55,775 bases of DNA from 2-12-FULL-41-17 sp964562855 (GCA_964562855.1 CAZLVB010000004.1:1-55775); one strand, 5' to 3'. Positions 1-6,059 are shown, numbered from the stretch's first letter. The notes: a model not told the origin generated them from the sequence alone. Translations and numbers: made by a program.

Positions 1-40
1 ATTGCCGAAATCGCAACCCCGGTGCTAATATATTTAGAAA
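1..40 (+). repeat. Intercassette repeat A, copy 1 (cut by window edge)
   Basis: First of four copies of a short direct repeat with consensus ATTGCCGAAATCCTTATCCC followed by GGTGNTATTATT. The others start at 732, 1510 and 2044, all in the same orientation. Each lies upstream of a small cassette. The 3' part contains TGcTAATAT, which fits an extended -10 promoter element. Read as protein, all four copies encode IAEI(L/A)(I/T)PV, so the repeat may instead be the tail of a formerly coding sequence. Confidence 0.75.
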
Positions 41-47
41 TACACAA

Positions 48-71
48 TTGACATTATGACAAATTTGTCAT
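48..71 (+). promoter_or_regulatory. Putative promoter and palindromic operator of the first TA pair
   Basis: A TTGACA box (48-53) is followed by a perfect 16-bp palindrome, ATGACAAATTTGTCAT (56-71), which ends six bases before the toxin start. HigA-type antitoxins usually repress their own operon by binding such palindromes; that this one is the operator is inference. The same layout (TTGACA, then palindrome, then ATG) recurs before the second TA pair at 810-841. Confidence 0.55.
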
Positions 72-77
72 AAAATT

Positions 78-374
78 ATGGAGTTAATAGTTGATAAGCG
101 CGTACAAGCGATTGTAGATAATCTAAGTGAGTTAGAACAGGGAAGAATTTTAGGATATCTTGACCTATTTACAGAGAAGAAATTTAGTCTTCCGGCCAAA
201 TATCTAAAAAAGCTTGATAGTAATTTATGGGAGCTGAGGCCTGGGAATATTCGACTACTAATTGGAAAGACAAGTGTTGGAATGATAGTTGTGAACGTCT
301 TTAAGAAGAAAAGTCAAAAGACTCCGAAAAATGAATTAAATACTGCAAAGAAGCGGCTTATGGAGTACAAATGA
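78..374 (+). CDS. HigB-like toxin, RelE/Gp49 (phage-derived Gp49-like) family
   Basis: This 98-residue basic protein resembles the Gp49-like/HigB branch of the RelE superfamily, mRNA interferases that cleave ribosome-bound transcripts. Seen: LWELRPGNIRLLIGK followed by VNVFKKKSQKTPKNELNTAKKR, the strand pattern and the conserved F-x-K-K-(S/T)-x-K-T-P motif of the family. It overlaps the next gene by four bases (ATGA), the usual toxin-before-antitoxin order of higBA loci. Activity and target are inferred from family only. The ATG at 78 sits very close to the putative -10 region, so the transcript could be leaderless. Confidence 0.82.
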   Translation: MELIVDKRVQAIVDNLSELEQGRILGYLDLFTEKKFSLPAKYLKKLDSNLWELRPGNIRLLIGKTSVGMIVVNVFKKKSQKTPKNELNTAKKRLMEYK

Positions 375-670
375 TGAAGAAACCACCCTATATCACGCAC
401 GAACAATTTAGAAAAAGACTTCTCGCAAAACCAGGAGTCAGAAGGGCATATGAGGAGCTTCAGCCAGAATTTGCAATTGTCAGGGCAATTGTAGAGGCTC
501 GGGCTAAAAAAAATATTTCGCAAGAGGAATTGGCCAAAAGAATGGGGACAGGACAAGCGGTTATTTCCAGACTTGAAGGTGCAAATGCCAGCCCTTCGCT
601 TTCGCTAATAAAGAGACTGGCAAACGCCCTTAACCTCAAAGTAGAGCTACGGTTTACACCTAAAAATTAG
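371..670 (+). CDS. HigA-like antitoxin, XRE-family helix-turn-helix protein
   Basis: This 99-residue protein has a Cro/C1-type helix-turn-helix at about residues 38-95: AIVEARAKKNISQEELAKRMGTGQAVISRLE followed by SPSLSLIKRLANALN. Antitoxins of this class bind their toxin through a flanking region and repress the shared promoter. The start codon lies inside the toxin gene (ATGA overlap), so the two are translationally coupled. The N-terminal 35 residues (including RKRLLAKPGVRRAYEELQPEF) match the usual HigA leader that precedes the HTH. Pairing with the upstream gene is strongly supported by the overlap. Confidence 0.87.
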   Translation: MMKKPPYITHEQFRKRLLAKPGVRRAYEELQPEFAIVRAIVEARAKKNISQEELAKRMGTGQAVISRLEGANASPSLSLIKRLANALNLKVELRFTPKN

Positions 671-680
671 CTCACAAAAA

Positions 681-712
681 AAGTAAAACAAAAATTCTTC
701 TCGGCAGCCTAA
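681..712 (+). pseudogene. 3' remnant of a DUF2283 antitoxin-like gene
   Basis: These bases encode KVKQKFFSAA and a stop, almost the same as the last residues (EVKQKFFSAA) of the intact DUF2283 gene ending at 2022. Nothing upstream continues the frame: the HigA-like gene lies there instead. The fragment is the leading edge of a longer duplicated segment (681-763 versus 1991-2075). It is best explained as the end of a DUF4258/DUF2283 cassette that was replaced by the higBA-like pair through recombination. Confidence 0.75.
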
Positions 713-763
713 GCAAAACCAAGCCGGAAAAATTGCCGAAATCCTTATCCCGGTGATATTATT
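681..763 (+). repeat. Intercassette repeat A, copy 2 (extended, about 80 bp)
   Basis: Nearly identical over about 80 bases to 1991-2075, differing at only a handful of positions. It includes the DUF2283 gene tail, the spacer AAGCAAAACCAAGCCGGAAA and the core beginning ATTGCCG at 732. The core ends in TGaTATTAT (754-762), which fits an extended -10 element. Confidence 0.85.
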
Positions 764-809
764 TAAATCCTGACTAAACCTGACTTACGAAATCATAAAA
801 AGCCTAACC

Positions 810-835
810 TTGACAAAAAGTAACTTATAAGTTAC
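810..835 (+). promoter_or_regulatory. Putative promoter and palindromic operator of the second TA pair
   Basis: TTGACA (810-815) is followed by a perfect 16-bp palindrome GTAACTTATAAGTTAC (820-835), three bases before an ATG. The palindrome differs in sequence from the one at 56-71, as expected if each antitoxin recognises its own operator. With a -10 near 833-838 the transcript would start near 845, downstream of the ATG at 839, which argues for the in-frame ATG at 857 as the true start. Confidence 0.55.
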
Positions 836-838
836 CAT

Positions 839-1153
839 ATGAGCAAGAATATATTTATGGATAAGAACGCCGAAAAGGAATTAAGAGCCTTCGGCGAAGA
901 GGTACAGCTAGAGTTTGAGGCATATTTTAAAATCTTAGAACTCGAGGGCAAACTTGGTTTTCCGCAAGCCAGGAAAATCACAAGAGATATATTTGAAATT
1001 AGAATCAAACTAAAAGGAGAATATCGAGGTTTTTATGCGTATATTGGCAAGCAAGATATTGTAATTTTGCATTTCTTTCGAAAAAAGACGCAGAAAACAC
1101 CACTTAAAGATTTAGACTTGGCTCAAAGGAGGTTAAGAATTTATGAATCGTAA
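839..1153 (+). CDS. HigB-like toxin, RelE/Gp49-like family (second copy)
   Basis: This 104-residue protein belongs to the same Gp49-like/HigB family as the gene at 78, with the pattern DIFEIRIKLKGEYRGFYAYI, then LHFFRKKTQKTPLKDLDLAQRR. Sequence identity to the first copy is low outside the KK(S/T)QKTP motif, so they are independent acquisitions, not a recent tandem duplication. It overlaps the following HTH gene by 11 bases. An in-frame ATG at 857 (protein beginning MDKNAEKELR) is a good alternative start because the putative promoter lies too close to the first ATG. Confidence 0.82.
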   Translation: MSKNIFMDKNAEKELRAFGEEVQLEFEAYFKILELEGKLGFPQARKITRDIFEIRIKLKGEYRGFYAYIGKQDIVILHFFRKKTQKTPLKDLDLAQRRLRIYES

Positions 1154-1448
1154 AATTAACCAGGCTGTCAAAAGAGGAGAACTTATTGCCTATGCTGAGC
1201 TTTTTGCAAAGTATCCCAAAAAACGCCAGCAAGAGATTCTGGAACGGGCAAGATACTTGAAAGCGGCAATGGAACTTAAAAAATTAAGAAAACTGCTCAA
1301 GATTTCCCAAAACGAGCTTGCCCGCAAAATGAAAGTAAAAAGAGAGTTCATCACCAGAATTGAAAGCGGAGAGCAAAATATAACTCTAGAAACTTTAAAT
1401 AGAATAGCCGAGGCAACAGGCAAAGAGTTCGAATTCCGTTTTAAATAA
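1143..1448 (+). CDS. HigA-like antitoxin, XRE-family helix-turn-helix protein (second copy)
   Basis: This 101-residue protein has a helix-turn-helix at about residues 43-100: LRKLLKISQNELARKMKVKREFITRIE, then ITLETLNRIAEATGKEFEFRF. It starts inside the toxin gene (11-base overlap), consistent with coupled translation. By family it should neutralise the upstream toxin and repress the operon from the palindrome at 820-835. The N-terminal part (LIAYAELFAKYPKKRQQEILERARYLKAAMELKKL) is a longer helical leader than in the first antitoxin. Confidence 0.87.
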   Translation: MNRKINQAVKRGELIAYAELFAKYPKKRQQEILERARYLKAAMELKKLRKLLKISQNELARKMKVKREFITRIESGEQNITLETLNRIAEATGKEFEFRFK

Positions 1449-1509
1449 TTGCTTTTCAATCCCCGAATTATCGACCCTGTTGGATAAATAGAAACACAAT
1501 TAAGCTCTG

Positions 1510-1541
1510 ATTGCCGAAATACTTATTGCGGTGATATTATT
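1510..1541 (+). repeat. Intercassette repeat A, copy 3
   Basis: Core repeat only, without the DUF2283 tail: ATTGCCGAAATACTTATTGC followed by GGTGATATTATT. The TGaTATTAT at 1532-1540 lies 18 bases before the next gene, so here the repeat could supply the extended -10 of the DUF4258/DUF2283 operon. Confidence 0.75.
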
Positions 1542-1558
1542 TTTCTAGTTCTAAAACT

Positions 1559-1810
1559 ATGAAAATTTTTTACACCAAACATGCCGAAGACAAACTTAAA
1601 AGAAGGGATATCAAAAGTTTTAAGATTACTAAAAAATTAATTGATGCGATATTATCAAAATCGCAGCATGAATCAAGAACAAAATACGGGGATTATTCTA
1701 TGTCGGAAAGCGTTGACGATAGGCATGATGTGAGAATAGTTTATGATATAATTGGCAAAGATTTGAAAGTTATAACTTTTCATATATCAAGGAAGGGGCG
1801 ATATAAATGA
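1559..1810 (+). CDS. DUF4258 family protein, putative toxin
   Basis: This 83-residue protein starts with the family signature KIFYTKHAEDKLKRRDI and ends with DVRIVYDIIGKDLKVITFHI followed by a basic tail. DUF4258 proteins are RelE-fold-like and are regularly found upstream of DUF2283 genes, where they are treated as candidate TA toxins; biochemical function is not established. It overlaps the next gene by four bases (ATGA). The likely promoter is the TGaTATTAT in the repeat just upstream. Confidence 0.75.
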   Translation: MKIFYTKHAEDKLKRRDIKSFKITKKLIDAILSKSQHESRTKYGDYSMSESVDDRHDVRIVYDIIGKDLKVITFHISRKGRYK

Positions 1811-2022
1811 AGATCAAATATTACAAGAATGACGACATTTTGGTACTGAAATTTTCAAGTGAAGACGTTGATGACTCTTTCGAAATAGAAAATGCTATAC
1901 TGGAAGTTGATAGCAAAAATAATCCCGTAAACTTGGAGATTTTGCATGCTTCCAAGTTTTTTAACATAGCTTCAAAAGAATTGCCTCGCGAAGTTAAACA
2001 GAAATTCTTCTCAGCAGCCTAA
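1807..2022 (+). CDS. DUF2283 family protein, putative antitoxin
   Basis: This 71-residue protein shows the DUF2283 pattern: KIKYYKNDDILVLKFSS at the start, an acidic DDSFEIENAILEVDSKNNPVNLEIL core, and a helical C-terminus. It is the partner of the overlapping DUF4258 gene and a presumed antitoxin by association. Its last ten codons are part of the duplicated segment also seen at 681-712, showing that the cassette border lies inside the gene end. Confidence 0.75.
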   Translation: MKIKYYKNDDILVLKFSSEDVDDSFEIENAILEVDSKNNPVNLEILHASKFFNIASKELPREVKQKFFSAA

Positions 2023-2075
2023 GCAAAACCAAGCCGGAAAAAGATTGCCGAAATCCTTATCCCGGTGCTATTATT
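1991..2075 (+). repeat. Intercassette repeat A, copy 4 (extended)
   Basis: The counterpart of 681-763, containing the DUF2283 gene end, the spacer and the core beginning ATTGCCG at 2044, with TGcTATTAT at 2066-2074. It is followed at about 2090-2117 by an imperfect inverted repeat (AATAACA ... TGTTATT), possibly a small hairpin between this repeat and the HNH nuclease gene. Confidence 0.85.
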
Positions 2076-2127
2076 CGAGCGAAAGCGAGAATAACATCGA
2101 CGAAGTTGTTATTATTAAGCCCATAAA

Positions 2128-2829
2128 ATGACTGCAAGAGACGATATTTTGTCATACCGTGAAATGTGTGATGCAGAAAATGTGCAAACGTTACAACGAG
2201 GAATGAACTTTCGATTAGATCCTCGATATTCTGTAATTCTTATGTCTCAAAGAACAAATGCTCCTTATAAAGACAAGATTTATGAAGATGGAACTACAAT
2301 TGAATACGAAGGACATGACGTGCCCAAAAAAGGCTACATGCATAATCCTAAACAAGAGGATCAACCCGAAACGCTTCCTTCTGGAAAGTTAACCCAGAAC
2401 GGGTTATTTGTTAAGACTATAAATGAATTTAAAAGTGGAGAAAGAGAGGCGGAGCTGGTAAAAGTTTATGAAAAAATTTTGCCAGGCGTCTGGTCGCTAA
2501 AAGGAATTTTTGAACTAGTTAATTACAAAGTGGTGAATGATGGCAGAAGAAATGTTTTTAGATACATTTTGAAACTAACGAATGTCGAAACTTTAGAGGG
2601 AAAAAAGCCAGAGAATATTGAAATTGCTCACAATAGAATAATTCCTTCCGAAGTAAAAAAAGAGGTCTGGAAAAGAGATAATGGTCAATGTGTGCTATGT
2701 AATTCAAAACAAAACCTGCACTTTGACCACGACCTTCCATTTTCAAAAGGAGGAACAAGCTTGACGGTAAAAAATGTAAGATTGTTATGCATGAAACATA
2801 ATTTGCAAAAATCGGCAAAAATTGAATAG
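2128..2829 (+). CDS. SRA-like/HNH endonuclease, putative modification-dependent restriction enzyme
   Basis: 233 residues in two parts. Residues about 25-170 resemble the SRA/YDG fold that reads modified cytosine: EYEGHDVPKK, then QNGLFVKTINEF, then VKVYEKILPGVWSLKGIFELVNYKV and FRYILKLTN. Residues 176-233 are a zinc-ribbon HNH nuclease: C188-x2-C191, the catalytic-type D200-H201-D202, N216, and C221-x2-H224. Proteins with this arrangement cut DNA carrying modified bases (McrA-like type IV restriction); this function is inferred. The gene is followed with no gap by the MazG-type gene, suggesting one transcript. The SRA assignment is less certain than HNH. Confidence 0.8.
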   Translation: MTARDDILSYREMCDAENVQTLQRGMNFRLDPRYSVILMSQRTNAPYKDKIYEDGTTIEYEGHDVPKKGYMHNPKQEDQPETLPSGKLTQNGLFVKTINEFKSGEREAELVKVYEKILPGVWSLKGIFELVNYKVVNDGRRNVFRYILKLTNVETLEGKKPENIEIAHNRIIPSEVKKEVWKRDNGQCVLCNSKQNLHFDHDLPFSKGGTSLTVKNVRLLCMKHNLQKSAKIE

Positions 2830-3183
2830 ATGAATATAAAAAAACTTCAAAAGCGAGTAGTTGATTTTAGAAATAAGCGGGGTTGGAAACAATTTCACAG
2901 ACCAAAAGATATGGCCCTTTCTTTAACCTTGGAAGCAGCGGAGGTTTTGGAACATTTCCAGTGGAAAGACGAAAAAGAAATTGAACAATATCTCGAAAAA
3001 GCAAAGAATAAAAAGGCACTAGCAGAAGAAATTTGCGACGTTCTGTTTTGGATTTTAACGATGGCCCACGATTTAAAAATCGATATCCCAAAATCATTTG
3101 AGCAAAAGATGAAAAAGAACGAGAGACGTTATCCAGTTGCCAAGGTCAAAGGCAAAAGCAAAAAATATAATCAGTACTACTAG
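2830..3183 (+). CDS. MazG-like nucleotide pyrophosphohydrolase
   Basis: 117 residues of the all-alpha NTP pyrophosphatase superfamily (MazG/dCTPase type), which hydrolyse (d)NTPs to NMP plus PPi. Metal-binding ExxE...ExxD motif seen as E35-A-A-E38 and E67-I-C-D70; the conserved FHxPKxxALSLxxEAAEVLEHFQW block is typical of the RS21-C6/iMazG group, which includes house-cleaning enzymes for non-canonical dCTP. Its ATG follows the HNH gene stop directly. In that setting it might remove modified nucleotides or dNTPs during infection; that link is inference. Confidence 0.9.
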   Translation: MNIKKLQKRVVDFRNKRGWKQFHRPKDMALSLTLEAAEVLEHFQWKDEKEIEQYLEKAKNKKALAEEICDVLFWILTMAHDLKIDIPKSFEQKMKKNERRYPVAKVKGKSKKYNQYY

Positions 3184-3200
3184 AATAAAATAAGAAAGTC

Positions 3201-3935
3201 ATGAAAAAATCCCTTACCATTCATGATTTACCAAAGGAAGAGCGACCGCGTGAAAGGTTAGAGAAATATGGAGTAGAAAATCTGTCAGCTCAAGAATTGA
3301 TAGCTTTGATTTTGGGACGAGGTGTAAGAGGTGAATCAGTTATGATTACTGCGCAAAAACTACTTTCAAAATTCGGTTTACAAGGACTTAAGGAAGCCTC
3401 GCTTGAAGATTTAAAAGAAATTAAAGGCTTAGGCAATGCAAAGTCCGCACAAATAACTGCATGTGTCGAGATAGCAAGACGTATCAACGACTATGAACTT
3501 TCGCAAGCAACTAAAGTCCAAGGTATGAAGGCTCTTTCTCCGCAAGATGTATATATGCTGTTGAAACCAAAAATTAAGAATTTGACCAAAGAGCACTTTT
3601 TAACACTTTCATTTGATATCCGAAATCATCTTTTGGGTGTAGACACAATTTCAATTGGTACCCTTACGGATAATCTGGTCCATCCACGCGAAACTTTTGA
3701 AGCGGCTATTCGGCGACACGCAGCCAAAATTATAATAGCTCACAATCACCCTTCCGGAGACTCATCCCCCAGTAGCGAAGATGATCAGGTTACAAAGCAG
3801 ATCATTGAAGCGGGGCAAATTTTGAGTATTATGGTAATTGATCATGTCATCCTTTCAAGAAATGGATACTACAGCTATGCAAGTGCGAAACCTAACTTGT
3901 TTAAAAAAATGAGTGATATAAAACTCTCGCGATAA
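3201..3935 (+). CDS. radC: RadC family protein (MPN+/JAMM domain)
   Basis: 244 residues, the usual RadC length. N-terminal UPF0758 region (LPKEERPRERLEKYG...ALILGRG), a helix-hairpin-helix at about residues 65-95 (LEDLKEIKGLGNAKSAQITACVEIARR), and a C-terminal JAMM metal site H181-N-H183-PSGD...D194. RadC was once linked to DNA repair, but its true role is unsettled; homologues often lie on mobile and defence islands. It sits 17 bases after the MazG-type gene and 13 bases before the EVE-like nuclease, in the same direction. Confidence 0.95.
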   Translation: MKKSLTIHDLPKEERPRERLEKYGVENLSAQELIALILGRGVRGESVMITAQKLLSKFGLQGLKEASLEDLKEIKGLGNAKSAQITACVEIARRINDYELSQATKVQGMKALSPQDVYMLLKPKIKNLTKEHFLTLSFDIRNHLLGVDTISIGTLTDNLVHPRETFEAAIRRHAAKIIIAHNHPSGDSSPSSEDDQVTKQIIEAGQILSIMVIDHVILSRNGYYSYASAKPNLFKKMSDIKLSR

Positions 3936-3948
3936 AATATATCAATTC

Positions 3949-5076
3949 ATGGATTTCAATTCAGTACTAAAAACAAAAAGTTTTTTAAGATTTACAGGCC
4001 CCCCGGAACATTGGTTAACAGCTGTGAAATTTATGACTTGGGGACTTGAAGCAGATTTAAGAGATCGATGGTTAAGGATTAGACCAGGAGATATATTTTT
4101 TGTTCATAGCACTCAAAATTCGGCTTTTAAAAATGCGAAATCAGGTATTATAGGACTGGGTGTCGTGGGACCAGGTTTTTCTGAAAAAAAGAATCCCTTA
4201 TGGTTTTATGAAACAACAAAAAATATTAACCGATGGCCGCTCCTTGTACCCCTATCAGAAGTTTACCTCTTTAGCGAGTTGCCATCCCCGAACACCTGGG
4301 AAAATCCTTCACAGCATAATATTGCCGGAACGGAAAGATTGATAGATAAGTTACTTGCAAATTATATTCCCCTAAGGCAAATTCCGGGATTTCCTCAAAT
4401 GGGTAGTTTTTCATCAGTTAAGCCCGAAGTCGCCAACAGAATACTTTTTGATAAAAAACCACTTTATCTCTATTCTGGTTATGAAGAATTGGGCGTAGCG
4501 CCTGGAAAGCCAGTGGTACAAATAAAAACTGAAGACGTAGATAGACAATTAGACGAAATAAAAAGTGCAACTGAAGCTTTGCGCTATGCAGATACTTTAA
4601 AGATTTTTGATAGTGTTAGGGCACGAATCATCAAGGAACCCACATCTCAATACACTAGGGATAATGAAATTCTTGACCGTGCCAATTCAGTTCACGCTTC
4701 AATTTTACAACAGCTTATCGATCTATTTCGGAAACATGGGTATGATACAAGGTCTAGTCGTACTGTTGATCTTTTCGCACACAACGAAAAGAATGCGTTT
4801 CTCTTTGAAGTTAAAAGTACAGAAAGTAGAAACTTTCGTACTCAAGCAAGAAAAGGTATTGCCCAACTTTTTGAATACGAATATTTTGATGTCCAGAAAT
4901 TTTCGCAAGATAATAATTTAACATTTGAAGATAAGTATAAGTTAATTATTCCGTCGCAAACCCCTAAGGATACCCGTTATGTGGACTTTATTAATAGTTT
5001 GAAGATAGGTGTTGCGCTGGTGAGCGAGAATAGTCTGAAGCCAGTTGGAGAAGACCTAGGCTTTTCTAAAATTTAA
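3949..5076 (+). CDS. EVE-like domain fused to PD-(D/E)XK nuclease, putative restriction enzyme
   Basis: 375 residues, not matched to a named protein. Residues about 10-115 look like an EVE/PUA-type modified-base reader: HWLTAVKFMTWGLE, RLRIRPGDIFFVHSTQN-like strand, SGIIGLGVVGPG, then NRWPLLVPL. Residues 245-350 look like a PD-(D/E)XK nuclease: helix HASILQQLIDLFRKHGYDT, D274 in VDLFA, E287-x-K289 in FLFEVKS, then QARKGIAQLFEYEY and a distal strand YKLIIPS. EVE-nuclease fusions are known type IV restriction candidates. Its position beside the SRA-like/HNH gene supports a role against modified DNA. Both domain calls are by eye. Confidence 0.65.
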   Translation: MDFNSVLKTKSFLRFTGPPEHWLTAVKFMTWGLEADLRDRWLRIRPGDIFFVHSTQNSAFKNAKSGIIGLGVVGPGFSEKKNPLWFYETTKNINRWPLLVPLSEVYLFSELPSPNTWENPSQHNIAGTERLIDKLLANYIPLRQIPGFPQMGSFSSVKPEVANRILFDKKPLYLYSGYEELGVAPGKPVVQIKTEDVDRQLDEIKSATEALRYADTLKIFDSVRARIIKEPTSQYTRDNEILDRANSVHASILQQLIDLFRKHGYDTRSSRTVDLFAHNEKNAFLFEVKSTESRNFRTQARKGIAQLFEYEYFDVQKFSQDNNLTFEDKYKLIIPSQTPKDTRYVDFINSLKIGVALVSENSLKPVGEDLGFSKI

Positions 5077-5081
5077 TTTTT

Positions 5082-5195
5082 GCGAATGAAAAGGGAATTG
5101 GAAAGATAAACCATCCATTTTATAAACTCTACTGCCTTACTCCGGAAGAAATTAAAATTGTGGAGGAAAAAAGTTACAAAAAGCTTTTAATATAA
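5082..5195 (+). pseudogene. C-terminal remnant of an N6-adenine DNA methyltransferase / type IIG RM protein
   Basis: An open frame without a credible start encodes GIGKINHPFYKLYCLTPEEI followed by KIVEEKSYKKLLI and a stop. The string (I/L)-x-x-x-FYxLYxLTxEEIxIVE is the typical end of Eco57I-like/BREX-like N6-adenine methyltransferases. The rest of the gene is missing and is replaced upstream by the EVE-like nuclease. This suggests a lost restriction-modification gene at this site. Family identification from about 35 residues is moderate. Confidence 0.55.
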
Positions 5196-5198
5196 ACA

Positions 5199-5492
5199 TT
5201 ACGGGTTAGTATACCCACTTTTTTTGTAGGAATATACTATTCTGCTTGTGTAATCTCCTCCACCGCTTCCGCCATCACAACCTAGACCAAGAAAGTATTT
5301 TTCAATATCACGGGCTGCTTGATTTGAATCAGCTTCACGAAAAATCCAGCCTTGGCCATTTTCATAAACGCCATGATCAATAAATAACCGTTGTTTGACA
5401 TCTGATGTTATACCAACGTACCAATCCCTATATTGGCCGCCGTTTTTAGCCATGTAATTTGAAATATCATTAATGATTAGCTGCATGCCCAT
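5199..5492 (-). CDS. Small GIY-YIG-like protein
   Basis: 97 residues. A W24-Y25-V26-G27-I28-T29 strand, R35-L36, H40, and a downstream helix AARDIEKYFLGLG with E64 together resemble the GIY-YIG nuclease layout (Y-V-G-I-T ... R ... H ... E). The C-terminal GCDGGSGGGDYTSRIVYSY is glycine-rich and not typical of canonical homing nucleases. Catalysis is therefore not certain. It is convergent with the methyltransferase remnant and lies on the opposite strand from its neighbours, fitting the accessory character of the region. Confidence 0.55.
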   Translation of the reverse strand: MGMQLIINDISNYMAKNGGQYRDWYVGITSDVKQRLFIDHGVYENGQGWIFREADSNQAARDIEKYFLGLGCDGGSGGGDYTSRIVYSYKKSGYTNP

Positions 5493-5578
5493 TATTCAAC
5501 CTCCTTCCCAGTAAATTCTAGAACAGATTTAACTAAAAATCAAAGAAAACGCAATAGTACAGTACTTTTTTATCAGGC

Positions 5579-5606
5579 TTGACAAAGAGAAAGTTTAGAA
5601 TATAAT
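5579..5606 (+). promoter_or_regulatory. Strong sigma70-type promoter, near-leaderless
   Basis: TTGACA (5579-5584), 16-bp spacer, TATAAT (5601-5606): a perfect match to both boxes. Predicted transcription start is about 5613, only about three bases before the ATG at 5616, so the mRNA would have practically no leader and no Shine-Dalgarno. Confidence 0.85.
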
Positions 5607-5615
5607 AAATGTAAT

Positions 5616-6059
5616 ATGTCAAGCGAATATAAACTTACAAAATTTACAAGTGTGGGCTCAAGGGTTGGAAATTACTTTATCAGCTTCAACAAATCTGGTC
5701 TGATATTGTCTAGCGGCTTTTATTTGCGCGAGGGGATTAAAAACTTCTCAAGAGTGGTTTTGTACTTTGATAAAAATAAAAAAGCTATTGCAATACAATT
5801 TAGTAAAGATAATAACGTTGAAGGTGGTTTTACGCTGGTCCACAGCAACAATAGAACTACTGGAAGCGTTTCCGCACGTTCATTTATTCTTACCCACGGC
5901 CTAAATGACCCCAAATACTTTGGAAGATTTGTTCCCCAAAAAATCAATTATGAAGAAGCTGGTGAGTTATTCGTTATTGATTTGCCAACCGGGGATCAAG
6001 TTAAAAATGAAGCTACCCCAAGTGCGGATGCGTCGATTGAAGAGGCTCTACCTCAATAA
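5616..6059 (+). CDS. Hypothetical protein with predicted beta-rich domain
   Basis: 147 residues, not recognised. Residues 1-125 alternate short strands (KFTSVGSRVGNYFISFNKSG, RVVLYFDKNKKAIAIQFS, GGFTLVHSN) around a repeated lysine/asparagine pattern; the last 25 are acidic and low-complexity (ATPSADASIEEALPQ). Similar small proteins with RVVLYFDKxxKxIAIQF strings occur as uncharacterised proteins in CPR genomes and look like DNA- or RNA-binding beta folds, but that is only an impression. It has its own consensus promoter immediately upstream, so it is likely well expressed. Confidence 0.7.
   Translation: MSSEYKLTKFTSVGSRVGNYFISFNKSGLILSSGFYLREGIKNFSRVVLYFDKNKKAIAIQFSKDNNVEGGFTLVHSNNRTTGSVSARSFILTHGLNDPKYFGRFVPQKINYEEAGELFVIDLPTGDQVKNEATPSADASIEEALPQ

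Noticed and set aside
1..2100. Classical integron (attC sites) or CRISPR array
   Set aside because: The repeats are too few and too far apart for CRISPR, spacers are genes, and the repeats lack the RYYYAAC/GTTRRRY cores of attC; no integrase gene is visible.
2830..3183. MazG-like gene as antitoxin-linked MazG of the mazEF locus
   Set aside because: No mazE/mazF genes are adjacent; it belongs to the short dCTPase-like MazG group and is coupled to the HNH gene instead.
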